Counted from the stretch's first letter, positions 1-13,828 are shown. The stretch: 64,000 nucleotides of DNA from Rhizoclosmatium globosum (GCA_002104985.1 MCGO01000138.1:36780-100779); one strand, 5' to 3'. Numbers and translations: made by a program. The notes: generated by a model not told the origin, from the letters alone.

Positions 1-1345
<1,345 letters not shown>

Positions 1346-1397
1346 TTACATTTTCCATCAATAAAAGCAATAGAAAGATAGGAAACAGAGAGATGAA

Positions 1398-4300
1398 TCA
1401 AGACAAATCCATGGCATTGCTTCGAGATGATGGTTGAGCATCAACTTCAACCGATACACTCTTGACAACTTCAGCCAAAGCATGACCCGGCGCAGTAATC
1501 TCCTTAAAGAATTCATCAAACACAGGGCAAGATCCACCTCCAATCACGCCTCCCTCAGAAGCAGCAGTAGACGCCAAAAGCCCCTTTCCAACAACAAGAA
1601 CCGCACGAATCGCAGATCTCACCAACTCATTCACTTTTTCGATTTCCTGCTTGACAGCGTTTGCCTTTGGAACGGCTGATAGAGCTTCCTTCAGGGCTGG
1701 GACCATCGCATCCAGACGGGAAAGAAGAGCAGCAGGAGAGAGTGTCACAACGCGTTGTAGGATAGTGTGGTTCAGCATTTTGATTTCCTGGGCAGCATCA
1801 CCAAGACCAGCAACTACGCGGTCAAGGAAGGCGAAAATCTCAATACGTGCAAGGCAGCGTTCCAAGAGCGTATGCATGCACTCGTAAGCAGACTAATGAT
1901 GCGAATTTCAGACGATCCTATCAATTAAATGCAGTAAATCCTCACCTTTCGGGCATCCAAACCATCATCCACCTTGTGCTTGAAGGGACCCATAACGACA
2001 ATGTGGATAAGCTCCTCTTTCACAATAGTTTCTTGGTACAGCAAAGGCAACAACTCTCCCAAAGACTCAGTAATCAAGTATGGCTTGTTGTGGGCAGCAG
2101 AGTTGAGAGTGGCTAATGCGATATGACGAACATTCTACACCTTTGATAAGTACAATTACATGTTAACTGTCGTTACGAACCAAATCCGAGTCAGTCAACA
2201 AACGCAAGAACTCAACAATAACACCGCTTAAAGCCTCGTCAAACACAGCGCTTGCAGCAGAGTGTACGTCTGTGAAAGTATAACGAATCGCCATCACAAT
2301 TGTGGCACGGACTGCAGCAGAGTTTGACTTCAATCCAGTCACAAGCTCAGGAAGGTAGACCTGTGGGTTGCTCATGGACAGCTTTCCAAGACACTCAGCA
2401 ATCACATTACGTGTAGCTTCTTCTTTAGCTTGTTCGGTGCTTTCAAAGAGAAGAGCCCAAAGGTCCTTCGCGAATGGAGCCAACGCAGACACTGTGTTGG
2501 AACCCTTCAAACCGGTCGACGAGGAACGCGCGATAACTTCTTTCAAGGAAACAAGGACCAAGTAACGACGTTTTCCACCTTCACGAAGGGTTTGAATAAT
2601 GATTGGCATGTAATGGTGCAAGTTGCCCAACGCAATGTTTCCAAGGGCAAATGCAGCAGCGTGTTTGATTTCTTCAGATTCGTGGGCAAATAGGTTTAAG
2701 AGGGTAGCCGGAAGGTTGGGGTGCGAAGTTGAAAGATCACTGAGAGAAGGTTAGCCAAAAATCAATCATGTTCCATGTACTCACATGCTGCGACCAACAA
2801 CACCAACAATGTTCAAAGAAAGATACAAATGATTTTCGTTGGATCCTGTTCCAGCCAGCTGAGACACGTATTGATTAAGTGATCCCATCGCCTTCGCTTC
2901 AACAATCAAAGCACCAATCGATTGAGCAACAGGGCGATAAGATTGCTTGGAAACTACAGCGCCACCGTCAACAACTTTAACAAGCAGCTGAACCATCTCA
3001 TTGAACACTGGCTCTCCTCCAATACGAACAATGGTTCCCCAGAACTGAACCAAAGCAGCAGATCCATGAGATCCAGACACAGCCAAGTGAGGAGCCTGCA
3101 CAATAACATTGACAATGTTGTTTGCAACAGAGGCTTTGGCAACCAAAAGAGCAGCTTGCTTAATGGAATCGTTCTCAACAGAGAGAATCACAGCAATTAG
3201 TTCAAGCGCCAATGGGAACAAGTTCATATCCGCTTCGGCAATAACGGGTTGAACTTCGTTCAGTGTAAGATCAGCAGTGGCTGGAGACAACTTGGATCCA
3301 AACTTGGTGAAGAGAGCAGCAAGTGTGGTCAAAGTAGTCAATCGAAGTTGACGGTTCGCTTTACGCAAGAATGACGCGAGGTCAGGAGCAATGGAAGAAT
3401 CAATCAAAGCAGAGAAATCAAGGGCTCCATCGTGAATTCCAACGAGAGGAGAATCACAAATGGTCTTGAAAGCGCGAACACTAACAAGTCGTGTAAGTTC
3501 ATTGCGAAGACGCTCAACTAAGAGTGGTAAAACAGTGGCAGTAATTTCGCTGGCAGGCAAAAAGTCATAGGTCTGGGCAATGAGAGTACTCAACGCAATA
3601 ATACTGCGTTCCTTCACTTCAATGTCCAAATCAGCAACCTTGACACGGTCCAAGACAGCCTTGTAAATGTTCAAAATATGTTCACCGGCTTTAGGGGCTT
3701 TTGGAGCGGGAACAGTAACTTCCATGGTATCCAAACTGGCTTCAACAGCGGGAATTGGACGAATGGCTTTGACAAGCTCAACAGCAACAACCAATGCATC
3801 CGAAGTTACTTTGTAGAATTTACCATTGATGGCAGCAAGAACAGGTGGGACCAATTTCGCGAAATGCTTTGTAAAGACATCAGCATTGTGAAGAGTCAAG
3901 GCAACCTTCAAGAATTCGAGAACTTCAATCTTCAAGTTCAAGTTGTTAATTGGCTTTGGACCTTTTCCAGATGAGGACGTATTTCCAGACGCCAAAGAAG
4001 CTTCAATTGATGCAACAAACAGAGCGATCGTGTCGTCCAGTCCTCCGTGCAAGACAGACACCAGTTCCTTCAACAGTACAAATCCGGATTGACGCGTCTG
4101 GACAGATTTTCCATTCAACTCCTTTGAAAGATTCTTGGACAGTCTGGTGACGAGTTTCTGAAGCAACAGAGTTGGGCTGCGATTTTTAGATTAGTTAACT
4201 GTACCTTATTGTTTAGAATGATACTTACTCGTCAGCAGTGAGTGCAGCTTTCGTCCCCTTCTTTTTCAAGGTGATTCCAGAGGAGGTGGCTCCAACCTGA

Positions 4301-5871
4301 CGAATCAACGAGGTGAAAGTGTTCAAGATTTCAACTCGAACAGACTCTTCACGTTCTTTAAAACGTTTGACCAAAGTTGGTGCAATGTTATCAAAGAAAG
4401 ACGCAACCAACTCGTTACGAGTGGAAATAATAGATGCCAAAGCCTTGACAGATGATCTGCGCACTTTCCAGGACATGTCTTCATCGTCAGAGTAGCCGCC
4501 TTCATCGTCGTCCTCATCTTCATCCTCGTCCATTTCATCGTCTTCATTTTCGTCTCCCTCAGTTTCCTGTGTTTCAAATCAGCACTAAGTAATATACAAA
4601 AATGAAAACCCGACCATTTCTTCGTCGTCCTCGCCGTCATCATAGTTTGGATCGTGGGTCATGTACTCCAAAGAAAGAGAAGTAATAGATGGAAGGAAAG
4701 GAGTGATTTCGGTTGGGCAACGCAGTACAAATGCCTCAAATGTTTGGAAGCAAGCTTCTCTTAACTCATCGTCGTCGTGGGCAACGTATTGGCTCAACAA
4801 AGGCAACAGTTGTTCGATATATTTTCCAAGACGGCGAGAGCTGTAACGGCTGTTTTTGACATGTAATTAATAATTTTGGAACCCTTTAAACTTAAACTTA
4901 CGCCAGCGTTGCAACAAGACCCACGAATGTCTTCAATCGATCAAAATCTTCAGCACCTTCTTTCTCGCCCATTTCAGTCACACATTTGCGAATCAAAGCA
5001 TCAAACAACTCGTCGGAAGTGTGGACAACCAAGTTTCCAAAAGCGGCAACGGCTCTCTTGCGGATAGCAGGGCGAGGGTTGCACAGATATGGGAACAATA
5101 CATCTTGAATTTGACGAATGAGGGATGAAGCAGGCTTTGTTTGATCGGCTGCGTTTGTTGCCTCAGTTAGAATACCACCGAATCGAATCAACACGTCAGA
5201 GAGAATATCAATGGTGTCCAATTGAACAGCGTTTGAGTTCTACAGAACAGAAATAAGTAACCAAAGAGTAATATGAGGGATACTTACGGATAACAAGGCA
5301 ATCAACTTTGGCACAAGGCGCTTCACCACATTTTTGGAGACCTGCGAGCTGACAGGCACCTCCAGAACCACAGTCTTCAATCCAATGGCCGCAATATCCT
5401 TCAACTCATCCTTCTTTTGCACAAGAAGGTTGCAGAGTTGATCAACGATTTCCTGGATGTTCTGTTCTCGCGACTTCCGCACAAGGGGAGCGAGGCTGTT
5501 TTCGCGTCAGATGAATTCCAAGTAATCAAAGACAATAGAAGCATACGTCTTCACCGCCAAGTTCTGGACCTCGCCGTTCTTGTCGTCAAGGGACCTGATG
5601 ATAGCGGCCACAATCTTCTTTTCGGTCACCTCGTCGAAGGAGACGGAATCCTTCTGCAGCTCTGTGGACAAGTCCGCCATGGCCATGTAGCGGAAGTCCG
5701 AGTCGGCGTTGTTGAGCTGTTGTCGTTGCGCGGCGGGGTTAGTGCTCAGGATCAATCAACTTGAATCAAAACGGAGGCGCGGGCTCATACGCCGCCGCAC
5801 AGGCTCAAAGAATTGATAATAACAAGCCGAACCTTCTCAAGAAGCGCCGCGATGACATACGCCGATGACAT
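1398..5871 (-). CDS. CAND1: Cullin-associated NEDD8-dissociated protein (CAND1/TIP120)
   Basis: HEAT-repeat exchange factor that binds un-neddylated cullin-RING ligases and swaps their substrate receptors. Exon 1 is only 13 codons (MSSAYVIAALLEK), from the ATG at 5871, and joins LNNADSDFRYMAMADL, matching the CAND1 N-terminus. KNGEVQNLAVK, an acidic stretch near 4500 (EDEDEDDDEGGYSDDED) followed by MSWKVRRSSVKAL, and CDPxNPRPAIRKRA-like HEAT repeats are typical of the family. About nine introns of roughly 50 bp, plus a first one of 116 bp, are inferred; the second is 51 bp and must be removed to read LAVKTLAPLV. Expected product about 1,300 residues, close to animal and plant CAND1. It ends NAMDLS at 1398. 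Divergent from the Dabb gene at 5925. Confidence 0.93.
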
Positions 5872-5924
5872 TGTTGGTGGTATGTGTGTGTGTGCTTGGT
5901 GGGTGAGTTTTTCTTACTCCAAAA

Positions 5925-6383
5925 ATGGTTCCTGTTGTTACTTTGGCTCTTGCAGCTCTGCCAAATGCCACAGAAGACCGTATTCAAGCATCCATCCAAG
6001 GCTTAAATGCCCTGGAACAAGCTCCAGGTGTCAGAAGTGTTCGATTCGGAAGAACCTTCACTACTGCCCTTACGCGCGGCTTCACGCACCGTACGTCTTG
6101 TTCTTCAATTTAATATCATTTTGGACGCCTTTCAACTCGTTTTTAACAGAACTTGTTGTCGAATTGGACAAGGACGCGATACCAATCTATCGGCAACAAT
6201 ATGGTATTCACTTTATTAACATCGTTTAAGAGCTAAATTTTAATTTCGTATTAAGCACCAACCATTGAGAATCATCTTTCTATTGCATTTGATCTTGGAA
6301 CAAGCATTGTTATGCAGTTTGATGATGGTAGACGACCGGGTCTCACTGACACCGTGAGATTCATTGAAAGAGGAAGATTGTAG
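5925..6383 (+). CDS. Stress-responsive A/B-barrel (Dabb) domain protein, copy 1
   Basis: Small dimeric alpha/beta-barrel protein of the Dabb family; members bind hydrophobic ligands or catalyse ring chemistry, but no specific substrate can be read here. Three exons (5925-6090, 6150-6203, 6256-6383) give 115 residues. It has the family pattern: a beta strand (VVTLALAALP), a helix (IQASIQGLNALEQ), VRSVRFGRTFTT.LTRGFTH, then LVVELDKDAIPIYRQQYAP. In most Dabb proteins the last part reads YxxHPxHxxV; here the histidine-containing loop is replaced by APTIENHLSIAF, so it may have a changed pocket. Skipping the third exon would end the protein at FINIV. Its neighbour at 6462 is a paralogue with the same first-intron position. 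Confidence 0.72.
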
Positions 6384-6461
6384 CTTATAATTTATCTCGA
6401 TATTTAACTGCCAATAAAGATGACGATGAGGAAGAAGAGTCATATCGAAATCACTCTCAAA

Positions 6462-6814
6462 ATGACCGTCATTCACACCGTTACTTGGACTGCTCTGCCA
6501 ACAGCCACTCCTGAGAAGTTAGCTGCAGCAAAGGAAGCCCTTCTTACTCTCACCGCGATCCCAGGCTGCAAGAGGGTGCAATTCGGAGAGACGTTCACTA
6601 CTGAAAGAGCAAGAGGCTATACTCACCGTGAGTTCTTCCTTTTACCCAATCTCTCACTCATTCTAATTGTCTTACAGAGCTTGTAGTCGAGCTGGAAAAC
6701 AAAGACACTCTCGCATCATACGGACCTCACCCAATGCACCAAGCTGTTCTCCAGAACCACTTGAAACACCTGTTTGATTTATCCACCACCCTTGCCATTG
6801 ATTTCGAGTGCTAG
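6462..6814 (+). CDS. Stress-responsive A/B-barrel (Dabb) domain protein, copy 2
   Basis: Two exons (6462-6627, 6678-6814) give 100 residues: MTVIHTVTWTALPTATPEKL, CKRVQFGETFTTERARGYTH, then LVVELENKDTLASYGPHPMH with the canonical Dabb HPxH-type loop. The first exon is 166 nt, the same length as in the upstream copy, and both introns fall after the first base of the codon following the conserved G(F/Y)TH, so this is a tandem duplication. An in-frame ATG at 6420 would add 14 basic residues; 6462 is preferred because family members start directly on the first beta strand. Function is probably that of a general Dabb protein; the ligand is unknown. Confidence 0.82.
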
Positions 6815-6871
6815 ATATCAAATATAATTCCTCTCTTCTTTTAGTTTGTTTTTTCACGTCAAATCGACTTC

Positions 6872-7544
6872 ATGTCTCAACCAACAGCAGCTCCAAAAGG
6901 CCGCGTGGTCCTCGTTCTCGGCGGTGCCAGAAGCGGAAAGTCAACCTTTGCGGAGAAACTGGCAGTATCAACCGGAGAGAAGCTGCTGTGTGAGTTTCGC
7001 TTACAACAAAACGCCTTCATCTGAACATCGTTTCGTCGTCTCAGATATCGCCACTGCGAAACGAATTGATGCCGAAATGGTGTACCGTATCGACAAGCAC
7101 ATTGACGACAGAAAGGACATTGATTGGACCACAAAGGAAGTACCAGTGCACCTGAGTACTGTGGATGCGGGAGATTCAAAGGTGATCTTGGTGGATTGTG
7201 TGACAGTCTGGCTCGCAAACTGGATGGGCCATTTGGGTTATCCAAAGGGTGAAGAGGTTGATGAGGAAGCTGTGCAATATGCCGATAAGCTGGACAAGAC
7301 TGCTCGAGAGGAAATGTCGCGTTTCTTGGAAAAGATGGTTGCAGAAGGACGAACGGTTGTTCTTGTGGCGAATGAGGTTGGATTGGGAATTGTACCAATG
7401 TACAAAACTTCGCGATACTACAGAGATACTCTTGGAAGAATTAATCAAGACATTGGAAGAATTGCTGAAAGAGTGTATTGGATGGTTGCAGGTTTTGGTG
7501 TGGACATCAAGAAGCTCTCTGAGGAAGCCTCCCTCAAAATCTAA
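6872..7544 (+). CDS. CobU-type cobinamide kinase / cobinamide-phosphate guanylyltransferase
   Basis: In bacteria CobU phosphorylates adenosylcobinamide and then attaches GMP, late steps of vitamin B12 assembly and salvage. Two exons (6872-6989, 7045-7544) encode 205 residues, close to the length of bacterial CobU. Visible motifs: P-loop GGARSGKSTFAEK; YIATA formed exactly across the intron; DAEMVYRIDKHIDDR, which contains the histidine that accepts GMP in this family; VILVDCVTVWLANW; VANEVGLGIVP; and the C-terminal RINQDIGRIAERVYWMVAG. All key residues appear intact. The 55-bp intron (GTGAGT...CTCAG) and flanking fungal genes argue that it is a resident nuclear gene. Whether the host makes or only salvages B12 cannot be read here. 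Confidence 0.9.
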
Positions 7545-7839
7545 TAAACTTTAAGTAGTACCGGTCGAATGGTTTGCTCTTTAAAAGCTACTTGTCTGTT
7601 TGCCCATTATAACTTTAGCTGGTCATTTTCTTGTTACGAATGAACCTAAGACTAATTCTCTCTTCTCTATATTGTAGGGTCTGTTTCACACAAGTTCATG
7701 TCCAACATTCTCTTTCCTTTCTTTGGTATGACCACGACAAATGTTTGTGTAACGTCATTGGCAACAAAAGATTTTCGATCAACAACCAGCGCAAAAAGGA
7801 GTTGCAACTTCACAGCTGCTGTCCGAACCTCGTCACAGA
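7545..7839. other. Intergenic, promoter of the first ABCG gene
   Basis: AT-rich stretch of 295 bp between CobU and the ABCG transporter, both on the plus strand. Short open frames are present on both strands but none has family features or convincing splice signals. It presumably holds the CobU 3' end and the transporter promoter. Confidence 0.5.
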
Positions 7840-10800
7840 ATGGACAACGATCACATAGTGCCTGAGGGCTCGCACTCCAACATGCGGGGGTTCGGTGCCA
7901 TTCATGCAATCGATATCACAGCAAAGAACCTTGGCGTCTCTGTCACCACCAAGGCAAAGAAAGCGGAAAAGGGAATACTACATGTCTTGGAGGGTATCTC
8001 TCTTCATGTTCCTGCAGGGAAGCTGATGGCTATCATGGTATGGTTGAGGGGGCTTTGATACCGATCTGTTAGATCTAACTGGGTTCGCCTTCAACAGGGA
8101 GGATCCGGAAGTGGAAAGACAACACTCTTAAACGCATTGGCTGGTAGACCTGTTGGGACCGTATCGGGCGAAATCACATTCAACGGAGAGAACCCCAGGA
8201 AGTACTTTCAGAGTGGAATGGTAGCCTACGTGCAGCAAGAAGACGATTTGCTTCCATATATTACTGTTCGAGAAACCCTCCGCTATGCTGCTCGGCTTCG
8301 TTTGCCCCGCCACATGCCGTTGGCCAAAAAGTATGAACTTGTTGAAGGTGTCATTCTTGAATTGGGCCTCAAAGAGTGCGCCGACACTCTCGTTGGAGAT
8401 GCATGGAAAAAAGGAATCTCTGGTGGAGAAAGACGGCGTGTGTCGTAAGTTCTGCTAGTTTTGGAATTCCCATGTTTAATCATTTCTTTCAGAGTTGGTG
8501 TTCAGCTGTTGATGAATCCAAGTGTAATTTTCCTTGACGAGCCAACAACGGGATTGGATGCATTCAATGCCCGCTCTTTGGTTGAGACACTCGTTTCTCT
8601 TGCGCACAAGACCAATCGGACAATCGTTCTGTCTATTCACCAACCACGATCTGACATTTTCGCTTATTTTGACGAAATCGCTTTGTTGGCTAGAGGAGGT
8701 CGTTTGGCGTTTTGCGGTTCTCCAAGAGGGAGTGTCAGATTCTTGGAATCCATTGGATTCCCTCTCATGGGAGATATGAATGGTGCAGATTTTATTGTCG
8801 ACACCGTTGCAATTGACGATCGCACCGAGGAGACTGAACTGCAAAGCAAGCAAAATGTCGACAAGATTGTGCGTGCTTGGCAAACACATGTTGAAGAGCA
8901 TGGAACTGAATTTAAGGTATCCTTGACGTCTTTGAACAAGGAAGCCGATGCTCAAGAGTTTGCTATTGTTGAATTCAATAGCCGTGTTCAAGGAGCTGGA
9001 TTTAATGAACAAGTTCTTGTTCTCACCAAGAGAATGCTCGCCAATATGTGGGAGGACAGGCTTACTTTGTGGGGATCTGTTTTGGAAGTTATTTTGATGG
9101 GACTCATTCTTGGTCTCTTGTTTTGGAGGCCGAACCAAAATCCTGATGGAATGTACTCACGAAAGTCCGCGTTGTACTCCGCCTGTGCTATGCAAAACTA
9201 TCTTGGAGTTATGTTCATGATCTACAAGCTCTCTTTGGAGTGAGTGCTTCTCCGTCGTTTGCTCATTAGCTTGTTTACTTATATAACATTCAGCATGAAA
9301 GTCTTTGATCGGGAACGAATGGACAAGATGTATTCTGTCTCAGCTTATATGGTGTCCTGGATTTCTGTCAACTTTACTATCTACGGTGCTCTTGCCGTCT
9401 TGTTCTCAGTTTTGATGGTAATTGGAAGAGGGCAGTTTGCAATGTTAATTTAACATCCATCTTATTCACAGTACTTTATGGTCGATCTTCGCACGGATGA
9501 TCTTGCGTTCCATTTCGGAATTTTCACAGTAAATTCCATTCTCCAGCAGTGGATCACTATGGCGTTCTCTTTCTTCTGTATCTCCTTCGCCAGAGACTTT
9601 GCCACGGCCTCATTGATTGCCAATTCTTTCTTTACCTTTTTGAGCATGTCTTCGGGCTTCTTCATCCCCGAAAATGCCATTCCTGTGTACATTCGTTGGT
9701 TCGAGTACATTTCCTACATCACCTATGGTCTCAGGCTTTATATCACCAACGAATTTCAAGACCATACTTATGACTGCCCTGGAATTCCAGCACAAGCAAC
9801 CGCTGCTCGGGCCGCTTGCGATGGAAATACCATCATTCGATCAACTGGGTTTGAAGCAAGTAAAACGATTCCAATAATTGGACTTTTTTCTCTTCTTATT
9901 GGGAAACTCTTGATTGCTGCCCTCGTATTGCAGCTTTTCCCAGCACAAGGAAAGAAACAAGGAACAAGCGTGACTGAAAAGAAGAGCAAAAAAGTCAACA
10001 TTGATCCATCTGAAGAAGCCATTCAAATTGACCAACGTTCGTCCAAGCCACCGGCTATCTTTTTGGAGCTGAAGGAAGTTGCTTTGGAGTTCCAAGTTCG
10101 AAAGGGAATTTCGTCGAAAACCACTCCACCTGAAACCAAAAGAATTCTCCAATCTATCTCTGCCTCATTCCCTCCTGGCCAATTGACTGCTATTCTGGGA
10201 TCTTCAGGTGCCGGAAAGAGTACTCTTCTACATCTTCTTCACGCCCGAACATCTGATTTGCCATCTCATATTACTGCTCGCCAGTCTGGAACTATGCTTC
10301 ACAATGGAATCGAATTCTCCAAAGAAGCCATCGACGCGTGTACTGCGAGTGTCCGTCAAGACGATTCCCATTTGCTGCCTGCATTAACAGCCCGTGAAAC
10401 ACTCGTTTATGCTGCTCTTCTGCGACTCCCCAGTGCTTGGCCAAAGGAGCGTAAAATTGAAAGAGCCGAAGAGGTCTTGCTTGAACTTGGCTTGAAAGAG
10501 TGTGCCAACACTGTTGTTGGTGGTGAAGGAGTCAAGGGCCTTTCTGGTGGTGAAAAGCGGCGTCTATCGGTCGGACTTGCGATGCTTATGGATCCAGCGA
10601 TTTTGCTTCTTGATGAACCAACTTCTGGACTGGACGCGTCGTCTGCAAGAAATATGATGATCACGTTGAAGGCGATTGCAGCTGAAGGTCGTACAGTGAT
10701 TTGTACAATCCACCAACCGCGATCGGACATTTTCCCTCTATTGGATCGTATTCTGTTGTTGGCTCGTGGAGGTCGCGTAGTGTACCAAGGAGCGGGATCT

Positions 10801-11977
10801 GCTCTAGTTCCTCACTTCTCAAGTTTGAACTACCAGCTTCCAGCGTTGACGAATCCAGCCGACTTCGCGCTCGATCTTGCATCCGTCGATCTCCGTAATG
10901 AATTTGCTGAGAATGAAACTCGCGCTCGTGTGGATGGATTAATTGATGTTTGGACCAAATCTAGCACAACGGATCAAGTTGGGTCCACATCAACATCTGT
11001 TCAGCTCTTATCTGGTCAAGAAACTGCCGAGAAGGTCTTGTCGCTCTCAAGTTCGAAACAGCTGTCCCTATTTTCGGCTCTTCCTTTGCTCGTGTCGAGA
11101 AGTTGGACCAACTTGCGCCGACAGCCAGGTTTGGTCGCCGCTCGTATAATGAATCAATTTGTCCTGGGAGTCATTTTCGCATTGTATTTTGCGAAGATAT
11201 CTGATAATCAGAGCAGTGTTATAAGCCGCATTGGTCTCTTGGTAAGACATTACGCTCTCTTGTCCATTTCACTTATCTGTTTGTGTAGCAACAATCTGGT
11301 TCTATCGTTTTCATTGGAATGCTCAACTGCATTGCAGTATTTCCACAAGAATTGCTACTTTTTCGATTCGAGCATCAAGATGGAACTACTTCAGTCGAGT
11401 CTTTCTTCTTGACCTACGCGATCAATGAACTGCCTTTTGAACTTCTCGGGGCAACAATTTATGGCCTTTTCTCGACCTACATTATGGGCCTTGATATGAA
11501 CCCTGGTTGGATGATTCTGATCGCACTCGCAAACATCAATGCAGGAGAGAGTATTGGTATTGGATTCTGCACACTCTTTTCAAAACCAGGCTTTTCGGTT
11601 CAGATTATGAGTGCCGTCATTTCTATCTTCAATCAAATGCAAGGATATTTGAGGTTTGTGTTCGAAACAAATCAGTCTTTTGATCTAATTTCATCTGACC
11701 TAGTCCAAACATGCCGTCTTTCTTGAACTACCTCAATTATTTGTCAATGCTGCGATATGGGGCACGTTTACTTGCAGCGAAAGAGTTCTCTGCAACTCGC
11801 ATTTATACTTGTGCTGTCGGAGAACCATGTCTTTATCCAAATGGTGAAAGTGTGATGCAGCTGTTTGGATTCCCAATCTCCGCCTATGATGATATGCTCA
11901 ACTTGATTGGGTTGATTATCGCTTTGATTTTGTATCGAGTAATTGCTTTTGCAGTGATGAAACGTGCGTTGCCATAA
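7840..11977 (+). CDS. Full-size ABCG transporter, copy A (NBD-TMD-NBD-TMD)
   Basis: ATP-driven membrane exporter of the ABCG/White group in a duplicated NBD-TMD arrangement; each half looks White-like, as in yeast YOL075C, rather than PDR-like. Seven exons (7840-8037, 8098-8444, 8493-9239, 9294-9417, 9472-11241, 11289-11653, 11704-11977) add up to 1,274 residues. NBD1: Walker A GGSGSGKTT, signature ISGGERRR, Walker B VIFLDEPTTGLD, IHQPRSD. NBD2: GSSGAGKST, LSGGEKRR, AILLLDEPTSGLD. Both TMD halves carry hydrophobic segments, with a cysteine-bearing extracellular loop before NBD2 (YDCPG...AACDGN). The substrate is unknown. NBD2 is nearly identical to that of the inverted copy at 13892-18053. 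Confidence 0.92.
10276..10902 (+). repeat. Near-identical NBD2 tract, arm A of an inverted repeat
   Basis: This 627-bp part of ABCG copy A encodes 209 residues identical to those encoded by 14956-15582 on the other strand. Sampled 60-bp blocks differ by one or two bases, whereas the first ATPase domains of the two genes differ at about a quarter of bases in a sampled block. Sequence homogenisation is limited to NBD2. Confidence 0.85.
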
Positions 11978-12156
11978 GCGACTGAGCTTGTTTTTGAATT
12001 GAACACAGATATGTAACTGAATATAGTATATTTACACCTCGTTTTTATTGTGGATATTACATCCAACTGTCTTTGTATGTTGTTTCTTTTCTTGGGGTTG
12101 TCGGGAAGCTCGGGTTTGTTGCAGCTTTTCGCTTTTCGCCTCGCCCAAAAACATCA

Positions 12157-13828
12157 ATGTTCCGTCTTGCCTCCGCTGTACGTAACAACCCGCACCTTTA
12201 CTCTCAGGAAATAGTCCTATGCTAGCTGAATAGAGTGTACTATGGCGATCACAGCAAACTGTCGCTCTTCCGCGTCTCCCTTCGGTTTTAAACTTAGTAA
12301 TTTTGATCATGCACCACTTGACAGGTCCCACGCACTGCGACTGCGGCGTCTCGTTTCCAGGTCGCCTCAAAGACCCAGTCTCGTAACTTGTCCATCCACG
12401 AGCACCTTTCTATGGGACTCTTGAGCCAGTACGGGATCAAGACTCCTCGGGGTGCTGCCGCTACCACCCCACAGCAGGCTCAGCAAATTGCCGACAGCTT
12501 GAAGACCGATGACTTGGTTATCAAGGCTCAGGTGCTTGCTGGTGGTCGTGGAAAGGGACACTTTGACTCTGGATTGAAGGGAGGAGTTCGCATGATCTAC
12601 TCGTGAGTCCCAATCCTTGCTTTTCTGCCCTTGGATTCCGTTGCATTAATTGCAGTTGGGAACGCGCTTGTTTGGAGTGGGTTGCTGATTCGTGTTTCTT
12701 GACAGTCCAACCGAGGCCTCAATGTTCGCCGAGAAGATGTTGGGCCACAAGCTTATCACCAAGCAGACTGGTGCTGCTGGTCGTATCTGTAATGCTGTCT
12801 ACGTCGTCGAGCGTCTCTACGTTCGTCGTGAGTTCTACTTCGCGATTGTTATGGACCGTGCTGCTCAGGGACCAGTTATCATTGCTTCCTCCCAGGGAGG
12901 TATGAACATCGAAGATGTCGCTGCTGAGAACCCAGAAGCTATTGTCACTGTCCCAGTTGACATTCGTTACGGCTTGAGCGACTCTGACGCCAAGTACATT
13001 GCCCAGAAGCTCGGATTCCAAGGAAAGGGAGTCCAGCAGGCTGTCGACACCTTCAAGAACTTGTACAAGATCTTTGTTGAGAAGGATGCCACCATGATTG
13101 AAATCAACCCAATGGCTGAGATCGCCAACGGAGATGGTATGTCTGTTTTTAGGCGGAATTATGTCTTACTAACTTTTGGCAGTTTACTGTATGGATGCCA
13201 AGTTCGGATTCGACGACAACGCTGAATTCCGTCAAGAGGGTGTTTTCAAGCTCCGTGACATTACCCAAGAGGATGCCCGTGAAGTTGCTGCTGCCAAGTG
13301 GAACCTCAACTACATTGGTTTGGACGGAACCATTGGATGCCTCGGTAATTTTTGCTTCAAACAAGAATTTTCTTTTGAAACTTACCACATTTGCTGATAG
13401 TTAACGGTGCTGGTTTGGCCATGGCCACCATGGACATCATCAAGTTGAACGGTGGTGACCCAGCTAACTTCTTGGACGTCGGTGGAGGTGCCAACGCCAC
13501 TCAGGTCGCTGAGGCCTTCAAGATTATCAGCTCTGACCCACGCGTCTCTGCTATTCTTGTGAACATTTTCGGTGGTATCATGCGTTGCGACGTTATTGCC
13601 CAGGGTATCATTGAAGCCGTCAACCAGCTTGGATTGAACCTCCCATTGATTGTCCGTCTCCAGGGAACTGAAGTTGAGGCTGCCAAGAAGCTCATTGCCG
13701 AGTCAGGACTCCGTATGTTCTCCATCGATGACTTGGATGCTGCTGCTTCCAAGGCTGTCCAGATGTCCAAGATTGTTGAGCTGGGTAGAAAGGCTGGAGT
13801 TGACGTTTCTTTCGAGCTCCCAATCTAA
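12157..13828 (+). CDS. Succinyl-CoA ligase beta subunit, mitochondrial
   Basis: Beta subunit of the TCA-cycle enzyme interconverting succinyl-CoA and succinate with ADP or GDP phosphorylation, in the mitochondrial matrix. Five exons (12157-12177, 12325-12602, 12706-13136, 13183-13344, 13401-13828) give 439 residues. The first exon holds only MFRLASA; joined over a 147-bp intron to [12 protein letters not shown] it forms a basic, serine/alanine-rich targeting presequence, followed by [21 protein letters not shown]-grasp landmarks are [58 protein letters not shown] and [13 protein letters not shown]. An ATG at 12242 lies in the intron in another frame and is not the start. Its stop lies 63 bp from the convergent transporter gene. 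Confidence 0.93.

Noticed and set aside
6872..7544. CobU as bacterial contamination
   Set aside because: The gene contains a GT-AG intron of the same kind as its neighbours and lies between clearly fungal genes on contiguous sequence.
9478..11412. Two separate half-size ABCG transporters instead of one full-size gene
   Set aside because: Exons stay in phase from the first TMD through the second NBD with no stop or start between, and the inverted copy has the same continuous arrangement.
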